The notes below the pieces were generated by a model. It was given only the letters and a program-made list of their open reading frames with translations. It was not told the origin of the DNA and did no database searches. 64,000 nt of DNA from Garcia nutans (lineage: Eukaryota > Streptophyta > Magnoliopsida > Malpighiales > Euphorbiaceae): positions 46,066,001 through 46,130,000 of the forward strand of contig CANTUV010000035.1 of the NCBI GenBank assembly GCA_947685225.1. The letters run 5' to 3'. Positions 31,014 through 42,457 of the stretch are shown here, piece after piece. The translations under genes and the position numbers were made by a program. The number at the start of each line of letters is the position of its first letter. The first letter of the stretch is position 1.

Positions 31014-32135
31014 ATGCCGAGAACTAAGACTGTTTCACACCACAAGAAGAAGAGGCCTACAACCGAAGGAGCTTCTTCCTCTTCATCCACTTTATCTTCG
31101 AAGAGAGCAAGTCTTTTGGCTCGGGGTTTTTTCTCGACAAGGTATGTTAACGATGAATTTCTTGATGCCTTGCAAATTAGGACTAATTTTGAGCGATATG
31201 TGCAATTTCTTGGATGGGAAACTCTAGTCACCTTGAGACCTTTGCAGTTTGAGGAACTTACTCTAGAATTTTTGACATCTCTCAAGGTTGAAAGAAATGA
31301 TAAGAAAATCTGGACTAAATTGATGTTTAAATTTCTGGGTAAATCTTATGTGCTCAATATTGACCAGTTAAATGATATATATGGTTTTCATCAGCACGGG
31401 GAAAGGTCGGTACCCAAAGAATTTAAACAACAATTTGCTTGGGGAGCTTTAGGCTCGGGTTCTTATGTGGCCAAGTCGGCCAAGGCATCTAAGTTAAGAA
31501 ATTCTGCTTTGAGATATTTGCATAGGTTTATGGCTTGTGGATTCTTTGCTCGGAATGAGAGCCTGAGTGTGGTTGAAGTGAGTGAACTATTTTTCCTGGA
31601 TTGTGCTTTTAATGCAATGCATGTCAGTGCCGGCTATTGGTTAGCCGATATTTTAGATTCTGTGGCTAATAAAAGAAAGGGGGCAATTTGTGTTGGAGGG
31701 TTGGTTACAACACTAGCAGTAGCCCTGGTTGAGGATTTTGACTCGAGTACTAGTCGTATGACTAGAATTTTGGGTAATGACTCTTTGGATTTAGCTACAC
31801 TTGAGAAGATGCACATGGTGGTGCGTAGGAGAGGGACTTATGTGTTGCCTTCAGATGAGCCTGAAGCACCGGGGGATAGACAGAAGAGAGCACGGGTCCA
31901 AGAGGAGTCCGACTCGGATTCTCTTAACCTAGATGAGGATGCTCCGGTCTCGGAACATCAAGAGGTGCTTCTGAGGATTGAGGCCCTGGAGGGCAAAGTG
32001 GATCGACTGGATATCAAGGTGGACCGTAACCATGCTGAGGTCTTGCAGCAGTTGGAGCAGATTAACAGCAACCTTGCGACGATCCTGAGTCTTCATCCCT
32101 CAGCTGCATCATCTTCACGCCCGCCTTTTCCATAG
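31014..32135 (+). CDS. Athila env-like ORF, intact, unknown function (373 aa)
   Basis: An uninterrupted frame from MPRTKTVSHHKKKRP to the stop at 32133-32135. It lies in the position called env-like in Athila elements. Visible parts: a basic start with a KKKRP nuclear-localisation-like run (residues 10-14), a Ser-rich linker, a globular middle (LGWETLVTLRPLQFEELTLE, KSYVLNIDQLNDIYGF) typical of Athila-type accessory ORFs, an acidic DSDSLNLDEDAP stretch, and a C-terminal coiled coil (LLRIEALEGKVDRL...LQQLEQINSNL). I see no signal peptide or obvious membrane anchor, so a nuclear or RNA/DNA-associated role fits better than an envelope; that is inference. Its C-terminus is duplicated at 20566-20943. 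Confidence 0.85.
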   Translation: MPRTKTVSHHKKKRPTTEGASSSSSTLSSKRASLLARGFFSTRYVNDEFLDALQIRTNFERYVQFLGWETLVTLRPLQFEELTLEFLTSLKVERNDKKIWTKLMFKFLGKSYVLNIDQLNDIYGFHQHGERSVPKEFKQQFAWGALGSGSYVAKSAKASKLRNSALRYLHRFMACGFFARNESLSVVEVSELFFLDCAFNAMHVSAGYWLADILDSVANKRKGAICVGGLVTTLAVALVEDFDSSTSRMTRILGNDSLDLATLEKMHMVVRRRGTYVLPSDEPEAPGDRQKRARVQEESDSDSLNLDEDAPVSEHQEVLLRIEALEGKVDRLDIKVDRNHAEVLQQLEQINSNLATILSLHPSAASSSRPPFP

Positions 32136-33712
32136 ATTTTGAGATCCTTGCTTTATTTTGTTTAATGTATTTTTGTTCTTATTTTTCATTTTTGTTTCCA
32201 TGTTAACCTTTATATTTGGATATTTTATTTTTATATATTGTACTTTTGTTTTTGAACTTTTGTGTTTGTGATGGAAAGCTAGGGTTTTGCCTCACCAGGT
32301 ACGATGGAAGACAGGTTGTCCTTTAACTCTTTTTATTTACTATTCTTGTTTTACATTGAGGACAATGTAAATTTTAAGTGTGGGGTACTCTTTAAGCTTT
32401 CCTTTAATGTTTGTCTTGTTTTGTTTATTGTGTTTGTTGTGCATGGCATAATTGTTGAAAATTTATTGATCTTTTCTTTGATTCTAGCATTATAGTTGAG
32501 ACTTTAGTATCAGCATAGAAATGAGCATTTGAATTCATTCGGGATCAATTTTTGCATTTTGCAATTCATGACATATAAATTTTTGTGAACCCACCTTTGT
32601 GAGTTTTGAGCCTCATAATTTGATATTATTATCAGTTGATTTTCTTTTCTTAAGTGTGCACCTTCATGATTTTGCATCTCTAGAGTTTGCTTTTGCATAC
32701 TAATTGAACTCACATTATGATTTAATCTCAAGTTTTAAAATGATGAAGGCAAATTAGGTTAGCCCTTTAGCTTAAAAAGACCTCCCTTAATATTGATTTC
32801 CTTAGTGAGCCAAGTTGAGCCTTTGACCTTTTCTTGATTAATCAACATTATTCACAGCTCGACTTTCTCTTATTATCATCATACCTGCATTAAGGAATGG
32901 AGTTCTATGATATGACAATAGGGTGGTTTGTTTCAAAGTGTGGGGTAAGCAAGTAAAAAAAATATACGGTATTGCTATTTGGGTTGAAATGCATACTTTG
33001 CACTTTGTATTTGATTAAGAGTTGACTATTCTTTTCCTCTATATGTTAAGCTAGAAGATCTATGCAATGTTATATTTTGTATATATATGTATTAAAAAAA
33101 TTATTATATACAATAAAAGAAAAAGAAAAAGAGAAAAAAAAGAAGAGATATATATATACAAAAATTTACATATGTTCTAGCATTGGTTTGCAAAAGAGGA
33201 ATGTCGGCTCGTGTATTTTTCTTTGAGTATGCAAGTATGTGAAGTATTAATGGATTGTGAGTATGCCATTTGAAGGAGTTATGAGTTTCTTAGCAAGAAT
33301 AGTGTCTAATTTAGATACTCCATTTCTTGATGCTCCAGCCTAAATGTCTTCTCTCACACCTTTACCTTAGCCCCATTACATCCAAATGAAAGTCCTTCAG
33401 GTTATTTCTTGAGAAAATCAGTGAGGGAGATTGGATAATTAAGCAAGTTTATGGCAGTATGCAGTCATGAGTGGTTTGAGTGATTAACCTTTGAAATCGA
33501 GTGAAACACTTAGATAAGAGATAAGATTTGTATGTCTGGATTAATGAATGAGTTAAGAAAATCCTTGATTGAAGGAAATTGCAATTATTTATGTCTGATG
33601 TCTTGAAGTATTTCATCTTATCTGTTGGAATTATAGTTAAGGTTGTTTGAGTTTTTAATTTATGCCATGTGAATTTGCTTGAGGACAAGCAAAGTTTTAA
33701 GTGTGGGGTAGT
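32136..33712 (+). other. Athila 3' untranslated tail (second copy) with polypurine-like tract
   Basis: Nearly identical to 20944-22526. AAGTGTGGGGTA occurs near 32377, 32937 and 33699; the last lies just before the LTR. No coding signal. Confidence 0.7.
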
Positions 33713-33993
33713 TGTTTTATTAGTTTTTGTTATAGATTTGTGTCTTGTTTATTATGATAATTATTGTTTTATTTAGGTATTTTGTTAGTTTTTATCAGTT
33801 TGTTTAGTGTTTTCTTTAATTGTGGTAGTTTTAGTTTATTTTAGTGTTTATGTCGTTTTTGATTTAGTTTTTAGTATTGTGTTTATGTTTTGTTGGTTTT
33901 TGTCTATTTACTTCTTGCTTAAAGTCTGTTTTGAGTTTTGTGTTAGGTTAAAACAAGCAAGGAAACAAATTGAAGGAGAAAGGGGCAGTGGCT

Positions 33994-34425
33994 GACACAG
34001 GCAGAGGACACGGCCAAGTCACTGGCCATGTCCCATACCAAGTTAAAAAGAAGAACAAGTCCCAGTAGCAGACACATGCAAGGGACACGGCCAAGTCTTG
34101 TGGCCGTGTCCCTCCAAAGAAGACTCACACGGCCAAGTCATCTCCACTTGGCCGTGTCTCACTAATTCCAAAGGCATAGAAGACTAAAGCTCACAGAGGC
34201 AAACACAAGCAAGGGACACGGCCAAGTCTTGTGGCCGTGTCCCTCCAAAATGGTGCAACACGGCGAAGTCACCTCTGACTTGGCCGTGTCACTCAACAAA
34301 GAAGAAATAGAAGAGAGGCAAGCAGTGATGGACACAGGCAAGGGACACGGCCAAGTCACCTGGCCGTGTCCCTCCAAAAGCCACTCACATGGCCAAGTCA
34401 CATCTGACTTGGCCGTGTCCCTCAT
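33994..34425 (+). repeat. GACACGGCC palindrome block (right Athila LTR, expanded)
   Basis: About seven pairs of GACACGGCCAAGTC and GGCCGTGTCCC halves. It has one extra 132-bp block relative to the left LTR, bounded by direct repeats of a full palindrome unit. Confidence 0.9.
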
Positions 34426-34461
34426 GAACCAAGCACGCGCGGATTTAAAACGGACGATTCA

Positions 34462-34469
34462 TATAAAAG
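34462..34469 (+). promoter_or_regulatory. TATA box of Athila right LTR
   Basis: TATAAAAG in the same context as the left LTR, 37 bp downstream of the palindrome block. Confidence 0.65.
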
Positions 34470-35432
34470 GAAAAAGAAGTTTAGGGTTTGGGGAGTGTTG
34501 ACGATTTGGAGATTATTTTCAGCTGTCAGAGAGAGTGAAGTTAGGGTTTAGCTTTGTTTTCTTGATTTTGATTTTACTTTTGATTACTTTAGCTTAGATT
34601 AGATTGTTCTAGCCATTGTTTCATCCTTCTTGCAAGATTTGAACCAGAGATTCTTCAGAAGCTTCAAGGAGTTGTAACTTGGTTTTGTTCTCGAACTTAT
34701 TCTCTTTATTTACATTGAAATTGTTTTAATGGATATTATCATGTCTATTTCGATTTCTTTGAACATTAATGAGATGAATATGTTTGATTGCATTATGAAC
34801 TAATTTGATCTAGTCTAGGGTTTGTATGGATCTACTATGATTGTATGAATTGGTTATTCTCTTAGCTAATAATTTCTTTTGCCTTTATTGAATGAAATAT
34901 TGGTACATATAATTGATTGGCCACCAATTGTGTATTTTAGGTATTAGATGATGAATTGAGAGATGAAGTCTAATGCTGTAACAATTCAATTAAGGACTTA
35001 GGTGAATTAGAGATATAACCTATTAAAAAGATTGTTTCATTTATAACAAGATTAGTTGTAAGAGGTTTGAATGCGAGAGCTTATTTCCTTGACTCAATTA
35101 ATTAAGTTATTTGAGATTTAATCTTTGAAATTAAATTAGTTAAGTGGAATAACCGTTCATACAAATAAGTAGTAGAGAAGTGCAAACCCTAGACCTTTTT
35201 ATTAAGTGAATCAAAACATCAGATCTTGTTTACTTTTATTGTTTTAAACTTCAATTAAACTTCTTCTTTAGTTAGCAATTTAAATTTATTCATTACTTGT
35301 TACTTTTAATTTGATAATCAATTAGCCACTTTAGCTTCCTTGAGAGAATGACCTTGGGGCGAGCACCTTTGCTACAGCTACCTCGTATACTTGCGAGTGA
35401 CGCTTTGTGGTAGAGTTAATTTGAGCGCAACA

Positions 35433-35850
35433 AGTTCAAAGGGTTTTTATCCAGCTACATGCCACTGTAGAGGAGAAGTTTGAATATGCCTTGTCTCTTC
35501 TATAGGGGGATGCCTATAATTGGTGGAAGACTTCACCCATGGGATGGATGCACCATCGGTGTTGACCTATATTGATTTCCTACATGAATTTGAGAAGAAG
35601 TACACCCCCAGAGAGTATAAAGATGCCAAGAAGAAGGAATTTATGAGCCTGAAGCAAGAAGAAAAGACAGTTATAGAATATGAGAATGACTTCATCTGGT
35701 TGAGGAAGTACGTCAAGGATTTATTGTTAGATGAGATAAATAGATGAAAGAGATTTAAGGATGGTCTGAGGCCATCCATCATGTGTCTGGTGGCAGCCTC
35801 TCATTATGAGGATTTTTCCAAGATGGTTACAACTGCCAGGAAAGGTTTAT
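35433..35850 (+). pseudogene. Orphan Tekay-like gag fragment
   Basis: Reads like the central Tekay gag: FIQLHATVEEKFEYALSLL, DAYNWWKT, FLHEFEKKYTPREYKDAKKK, then GLRPSIMCLVAASHYEDFSK. A TAG interrupts near 35503, a frame change follows near 35530, and a TGA lies at 35745-35747. It is more diverged than the Tekay-1/Tekay-3 pair. It probably belongs to element X or another old Tekay copy into which the Athila element went, with its LTR end, PBS and gag start lost. It ends at AACTGCCAGGAAAGG, where Tat-related sequence begins. Confidence 0.8.
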
Positions 35851-35857
35851 CATAAAA

Positions 35858-36305
35858 GGTTTATCATAAATAGATTTTCTATTTGAAAAATAGCTAATTA
35901 TTCATGCAACAAATAAGCCCATGATTAACAATTCTTGATATAAATTAGGCCAATAATTGATTTTTGGTATTCCATAATTGACCTAAATAGTTGTAAGCTC
36001 AATTAAGAAGAATGTTAAGAATAATTGTAATTTGAAAGAAGTGAAATATAATTTTATTTCAAAGCCCAATGTAAAAAAAGGTTTGTTTAAAAATGAATTT
36101 TAGGCTTTGTATTTTGGCCATGAAGTAGAAAAGGATCTTGACCCATCTAAAAAGATTTCATGTCCAAAGACCAACTTTGAAAGAAGAGAAAATATTTTTG
36201 GTCTTTTGGCTTAAAAGAGTAAAATCATTTTGGTCTTTAAAGAGTAAAATTATTTTGGGCTTTAAAATTACTTTGGGCTTACATTATAATTAGGTCATTG
36301 TAGAC
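35858..36305. repeat. Left arm of a roughly 430-bp imperfect inverted repeat
   Basis: It matches, in reverse complement, the Tat leader at about 41735-42130. Anchors are GGTTTATCATAAATAG against CTATCTATAATAAACC, AATTGATTTTTGGTAT against ATACCAAAAATCAATT, and TGTCCAAAGACCA against TGGTCTTTGGACA. Identity is moderate, so it is old. No gene is seen. Confidence 0.75.
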
Positions 36306-36619
36306 CCTTAATTTTTGACCCAATCCTGTCCAATATGTTTTATTTGGTCCAAAATAATTTTTGTTGTCTAATTGGTCCAAAATAATTTTAATTAAATAAT
36401 TTTTGCTTTATTATCTAATTTTTATTAATAAAAAATAAAAATAAACAAATAAAAGTCAAAAAATAAAAATAAAAATAAAAATCGGAGTAAAAAAAATTGG
36501 CGACGAAAAAATCATCGCGCGGGCCCGTGGGCATTTTGCCCGCAAAAGAAGTCTGCGTGCGAATGCAGAAAAATTCTGCCTGCGAAATGGCTATGGGCCC
36601 ATTCCGCGCGCGCTACTGC
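36306..36619 (+). repeat. Tat LTR part left of solo LTR S1
   Basis: It begins AT-rich, then turns GC-rich near the end (ATCGCGCGGGCCCGTGG, CCGCGCGCGCTACTGC). It continues beyond S1 at 39451 with similar composition (ACTGCGGTAG, GGCAGCGCG). No gene. Confidence 0.6.
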
Positions 36620-39450
36620 TGTAACACCCCGATACTCCATATAAGTACTATACATACACCTGGTATACATACAGTAAGTATATAAAGTATAAGGATGTCA
36701 CTTTTCGAAACATTTTTAAAACTTTTAACAGAGTTCAAACCACAATACATTAATTTAAAGACCATTTACAAAATCATTATACTTTTAATGATCTTACATA
36801 TAGTTCATAATCTTATCTTTATCAAAACTTCATTTATACATATAAATACACTCTTGCCAAAAATACATCATAATTAAAGTTAAACATGTATGCATCACCC
36901 TCTAGTTGGTCTCGACAAACTCTTACTCTTCTCGTGGCATAACGAAAGACTTCATATCTTCCACCTAGTCACCTGCGCGATTACACATCCGCGCTAAGCC
37001 CGAGAGCTTAGTAGTACAAATATAACATATAAACATACATTATAGAAATTCTAACATATAATGAAATATCACTTCCATGTACCATTAGTTTCTTATCATA
37101 TTTTTCCTTTTGAATTGTACCTTTCTTATATCTCTACTAATCTCATATATTATATATACATATATACATATCATGAACACCAACCACAATCCATCATTAA
37201 TACTCACAATCATTATATCAATATACATATTATACATCATACTTCATAACATTGTTTTATTCACAATTCATCAATCATAATCCATCACTAACACTCACAA
37301 TCAATATATCAATACACACATTACACAACATACTTCATATTATTATATTACTCACAATTCACCAATCATGAATCACATTTCCAACAAAGTCAACCATAGA
37401 TCTCACTTGTTTCAACATCTGTATATCATATTGACAACAACGACAGACTCGGGCCCAAAAGACACTAATATGCCATTCGACTTTCAGAGTTAATGCTTTG
37501 GTTTTATTATCACATTATCATTATCATTATCCCAACTAGGCTTCAAGGATTTAGGTTCAACCAAGCTTCAAGGGGAACAAAGCATGCTAAGTATCAACCC
37601 AAATTGGCTTCAAGAACCAATCCAACCTAACTTCAAGGGTTGTAACATCTCAATTAGGCTTCAAGGCCTTAGCCAACCTAACTTCAAGAGATTGTTACTA
37701 TTATTAGGCATGCCACCAACAACAAACTCTGAAAATGGAATAACACATTAGCTACACAATTCATTTATCAATTTCATTCTCAATTCTCATCATCAATTAG
37801 GCAAACATGCCTTATGTCTTTCAATTGAATCATCATAGCCAATCACAATGGCTTCACATCACATTTGAGTTATCATAGTCAATCACAATGGCTTCACATA
37901 ATACATATATCATCATAGCCAAACACAATGGCTTCACATCACATTTTATCTCAATTCATATTATACACTTCATCATTCAAGCATACATAATCAATTTCAT
38001 TGCACATGTATCTTAAATTCATCGTCATCTAAACAACATGTCCCTCTATTTCATTTCAATCATTATTAAAACATTTATCATAATAAATTGCATTGCACAT
38101 ACCTTTTTGGATGATCATTATAGCTTTCACCTTCAAGAACTACTCCCATCAAGCTATACATAATCAATTACCTCATCATATCCTTCACATTTTACATATA
38201 GCATCATGGATATAACATTACAAAGTACATTATTCATATAACACATTACCATTCACAAGATTCACAATGTATATAATACATAACCTTGTTCATTTAGTAT
38301 CATATGCATCATCAAATGTAGGTTCAATCTCAATCATGTAAGAAGAGCAAAAACCAAACACAGTAACCAACACACTCAAGGGACACGACCAAGCTTGTGG
38401 CCGTGTCTCTCAACCAAAAGCCTCTCAACCAAAAACAACAGAAGCCAACATGGGCAAGGGACACGGCCGTGTCCTCTCCAAAAATCACCAAACATGGCCA
38501 AATTTCCATGGACTTGGCCGTGTCTCTCAAAAATATTTTAGGTTGGCCGTGTCTCTTCCTTGGTTTGGCCGTGTCTCTCATGTATTCAAACCCTAACTAT
38601 GGCCAACTCTCTTTTGATTGAATAAAAACACAATATACACAACATAAACTCATTCAAATGGATGTAATCAAAGTCATTAACACTTATTTTGCATGTTTAA
38701 CACAATATTCACATTAACCATACATTAACAATCCATTTAATCATCTACCATTTCAAAACCCTAAAACCAAACATCACTCTTAACTTATCATCTTCAAACC
38801 AAAACCAACATCAATCCAACCTTTTTAACTTATAATCAATCTCAACACTTATAAAATCATCTCAAACACACCTATTCATAATCTCAACACATCACAACCC
38901 ACCTCAAACATAACTTCAAAAATAACAAAGATAAACAAGAGAGTACTTACCTCAATTGAAGAAATTTCACAAATCTCCAACTTGATCCTTTGATTTTCCC
39001 ATCAAATTGATGTTTAGAAATTAGAACACTTCTCTTCCTCCTTCTTTCCTTTGGTAGCCGGCCACACCAAAAATGAGAAGAGAAGAAATAAAAATCAAGT
39101 CAAACTTCTCTTCTTCTTTAAATCTCCACCAAGCAATTCTACATGAGCAATTACTTAAATGCCCTCATCCATTTAACTTAACCTTTGTCACTTATATGCC
39201 CATTAAAGTAATTTCACATATCACACATAAATATCCTCTTCCATTGACCATCCCTTTTGACTAATGTATATGTTATATATATAACAATATACCCAACATA
39301 TACACTTTCTCTCTACACATTACTTTCCTTTTTAAACAATACATAAACATTCTCTTTTCAATTTCTTTTCTTATCAACATAACATATACACATAATTCAA
39401 ACAAACAACAATTGTATCCAAACTTCTAGGGCACACATTGGGATATTACA
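36620..39450 (-). mobile_element. Solo LTR S1, Tekay type, antisense (2831 bp)
   Basis: The plus strand begins TGTAACACCCC and ends GGGATATTACA, the reverse complement of a Tekay LTR. It has the conserved inverted arms at 37465-37491 and 37725-37751, TTCAAGG-type tandem repeats between them, GCCAAT/ATGGC hairpins at 37835-37940, and a GACACGGCC block at 38379-38582. There is no internal region, so it is a solo LTR. Flanks ACTGC and GCCGT do not match, so no target duplication is evident. Confidence 0.88.
38379..38582 (-). repeat. GACACGGCC palindrome block in solo LTR S1
   Basis: GACACGACCAAGCTTGTGGCC, GGACACGGCCGTGTCC and two further GGCCGTGTCTCTC halves. This Tekay family carries the GGCC version, like Athila, rather than the GCCC version of Tekay-1. 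Confidence 0.88.
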
Positions 39451-41359
39451 GCCGTAGCCAACTGCGGTAGATTTTTTTGCCAACGCAATTTTTCCTGCGG
39501 TAATTTTTTCGGCAGCGCGATTTTTTACGATGCAAATTTTTTGAAACCTAATTCAATTAGGCTTTGGTTTCTTTTTTCTTTTCTTTTTTATTAATATTAC
39601 TTACCTTAACTAATTAGGAATAAACCACATCAAACCACTATAAATAAGGACCAAAGGCAATTTAAAAAGGGGAAGACAAAAATCCAACAGTAGCTTGGAA
39701 AATTTGAAACCAAATCATGGAAGGCAAAAAAGCAAAAAGGCTGGTCTTTTGAGGTTGTTCATCCAAGAAGCAATTTTGGTGCAACTTACAAAAGAAGTTA
39801 TGAAATTCTAATTTCTTTATTTTTTTTTACACAGTAGCTAAAACTAGGAATTTGCTTTTTTTATCAAAATCTAAAATCTTAGAATTTTAAATTAGTTTTT
39901 CTAAATTTAAAAACTTTATTTCGTTCGTTTATCTTCCAAAAGGTTTAAAATTGTTATTTTTACTTCTTAAAAAATCTTAAAACTCTAATTGAACATATTT
40001 TTCAACAAAACTAAGATTTAAATTCTGTTTCTTTTAAAATTTTAAAGTAGGTTCTATTTCATTCAAAAAGCCTTAAAAACATCTTTTCTACTTACAAAAA
40101 CTTTAATTTGTTTGTTTAAATTCATAAAACTTCATGAAATTATCAAATTGATTTCCAAATTCCTAAAAATTAATTCACCACCCGTGACCCTAAATTCTAA
40201 AAATACTAAACCCAAATTCAACTTCCAAAATTCAAAATAATGAACCCTAATCCTTTTAAAACTTTAAACCCTAATTTTTATGAACCCTAATCCTTTTAAA
40301 ACATTAAAAACCATAAAACCATAAATAGGTTAAATTTACACAGTAGCTTAGAAACCCAATAACCGAAAATCATAAATCAAAGTTTTTTAAAGTGTCTAAA
40401 ACCTTAGTTTCATGATTTCATCATTCAAACCTTAATTTGTTTAATCAAAGTGTCTTACCAACCTTTTAAAACATAAAACTTCAATCTATTTTAATTCCAT
40501 AAAAAAGTCACAGTAGCTTATACTCATAAAATTCCCAAAACCTTAACACATGAGATAAAGAAATCTAAATGGAAATAGTAGCTATAATTTGGACTTTTTA
40601 TTTGCTTTATTCAATTCTATATTTGATTATGCTTTGATTTATTTTATATGCCTTAATTTATTTAAGTTCAATACTTGGTTTATTTTATTTACCATGGCTG
40701 GATGTTTACTTTTTATTGATATTTAAATACCTTGGATGAATGATTTATTTATTATGAATGGTTATTTACTTTTATCAATTTATTTAGACTTCCAAATGTT
40801 GTAAGAGGTATGTTTCCACTTGGTGGGTACCTCATTAGTTAAATATCATGTAATTTAATTTGCTTTTTATTTTAGAACTAATGTAAAGGGCATGTTTCTA
40901 CCTTTTGATGGGTGTCCTATTTATGTGTGTGATGTAAGGACATGTTTCCATCTTCGGATGGGTGTCCATTTATTTGCTTTGTTTGGACATTGCTTTGATT
41001 TTAATATAATGATGCTTTCTTTTAAATTATTGTGTGCAATATATATAATATTATTATATTTAAGAATTTTATAATATTAAGACCTGTAAAGGAGGACGGT
41101 TCCAATGAAATGGGCGTTGTGGGGGGTGCTGGGCCATTTTTCACCTTCCCCACACGTACCCAACTTTCTGAACCCATTAAGGGTTTGGGGATTCCTTAGG
41201 AATCGAGTCATCCACCCCTTTCTTTTTTCCTGGCCCGTCCAGGTGGCGACTCCATTTTCTCCGGACTTAGGTCTGTGTTCTCTAAGGCCCCGAGCCTAAA
41301 CAGTGCCGAAGTCGTAAGAACCATTCCACCGGGAGTGGGGGCAAAAATCCCCGCTCACA
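39451..41359 (+). repeat. Tat LTR, right part
   Basis: Non-coding. It ends CCCCGCTCACA just before the PBS. The segment GGTGGCGACTCCATTTTCTC near 41239 is typical of Tat/Ogre LTR ends and itself resembles the PBS. Runs of AACCCTAA-like telomere-style phrases occur around 40190-40330 but are not tandem. Confidence 0.75.
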
Positions 41360-41360
41360 G

Positions 41361-41378
41361 TGGCTACTCCACTGGGGA
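41361..41378 (+). promoter_or_regulatory. Primer-binding site, tRNA-Arg type (Tat/Ogre)
   Basis: TGGCTACTCCACTGGGGA, close to the TGGCGACTC.GCTGGGGA PBS known in Ogre/Tat elements. It lies one base after the LTR end. Confidence 0.85.
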
Positions 41379-42457
41379 TAAGAGAAGTTGATTCTGTTGG
41401 TCTTTATATTATTCTATTCTTTCTTATAATAATATTATCCATATCATCTTTGATTGCATCGTGTGCGTGAGTTAGGACGCCCGTGTTATCCGTGTTATGT
41501 TATGTAAGGGATACCATACTTTCACTCAAGGTATGGAGATCAAGCATGGCATAACCACTAATAGCCTCGTACCATTTGGTATATACTTGCTATGGGAACC
41601 TAAGCCTTTTAACCCAAAGACTAAGGCTCATGTAATTGGCCTAGTTACTTTCCTTAGGTTTTACCCCAAATGCACATTGTTTGACTATGGTTAGTTTAGT
41701 TTATCTTAGTCTAAATCATGGCCTATTTGGTTTGTTCTTTTTCTAATATGACCTAAGTATATTGCAAGATCAAAATAAATTTTTCTTTAAAATCCAATAG
41801 ACCAAAGATATTTTCAAAATTTTTCAAGATGGTCTTTGGACATAAGATTTTTTCTAAAAACAAGTCAAAACATTTTTTGGCCCATGGCCCAAATACTAAG
41901 TCCAAAATCCATTTTTCTAAAATCTTTTACAATGGGCTTAGAAACAAAACTATTTTTACCCAACCATTTTTTACAAAGGGCTTGCAAAAATATTTAGGTC
42001 AATTATGAAATACCAAAAATCAATTGTGGGCCTAGTTTACACTAAGAACAAATTAACCATGGGCTTGTTTTTGGCATGAATCATTAGTTACTTTTTCAAG
42101 TGAGAAATCTATCTATAATAAACCTCTTAATTTATTTTTAATCCAATATAACATAAAAGCTATTATAGTTGGTTGAATGGATTAAAACCTAATTAATAGG
42201 AATTCTCATGGATTGATTCCCATTTTCGAAAATATAACTATTGGTTGAAACGTCCGAGGGAATTATTTGAAAGCGAGATACCCCATGTTGGTATTTTGTT
42301 AACGATATACCAAGGAAAAGAGACTCACCATTCATGTGTGGATGTTATAAGGTTGGAAGGAACGTCCTATTTATCCTTATTTGTTGATTGTTTGTGCATA
42401 CATGCATACATGCATACATTTGCATCTCATATCATTGATCCTCTCTAGCTCACAGCC
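41379..42457 (+). other. Tat 5' leader
   Basis: Long untranslated leader. It contains the right arm of the inverted repeat (41735-42130) and a short GCATACAT repeat at about 42396-42418. The frames at 41497 and 42245 have no recognisable domain. Confidence 0.65.
41735..42130. repeat. Right arm of the 430-bp inverted repeat, in Tat leader
   Basis: Reverse complement of 35858-36305 at moderate identity. See that entry for anchors. Confidence 0.75.

Larger units (their letters stand above)
20553..35432 (+). mobile_element. Athila-type Ty3/gypsy composite (tail-LTR-internal-LTR)
   Basis: A 3.6-kb direct repeat (20553-24115 and about 31745-35432) flanks the internal region. It is longer than an LTR: it includes the end of the env-like ORF, the 3' untranslated region and the LTR proper. 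True LTRs are 22527-24115 and 33713-35432 (TGTTTTA...GCGCAACA). The left copy before 22527 is the truncated 3' part of another Athila copy sharing the first LTR. PBS, gag motifs and domain order match Athila. Target duplication cannot be tested because the left end is truncated. Confidence 0.85.
33713..35432 (+). repeat. Athila LTR, right copy (1720 bp)
   Basis: Same ends as the left LTR. The palindrome block (33994-34425) is longer by about 132 bp: the 37-bp unit GGGACACGGCCAAGTC...CCTCCAAA occurs at about 34082 and again at about 34214. TATA box at 34462. The right flank begins AGTTCAAAGGG (Tekay-like gag). Confidence 0.88.

Noticed and set aside
22808..34425. CRISPR-like arrays
   Set aside because: Repeats are palindromic and spaced, but unit and spacer lengths vary, spacers are repeats too, no cas genes exist, and the context is a plant retrotransposon.
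36615..39455. Target duplication around solo LTR S1
   Set aside because: Flanks ACTGC and GCCGT do not match in 5 bp; partial GC-rich similarity is not enough.
40190..40330. Telomere-like AACCCTAA repeats
   Set aside because: Phrases such as AACCCTAAT are scattered in AT-rich LTR sequence with irregular spacing, not a tandem telomeric array.
41105..41694. Small frames in Tat LTR end and leader as genes
   Set aside because: They overlap the LTR/PBS boundary or leader, lack domains, and the LTR end is explained by the conserved GGTGGCGACTCC segment.
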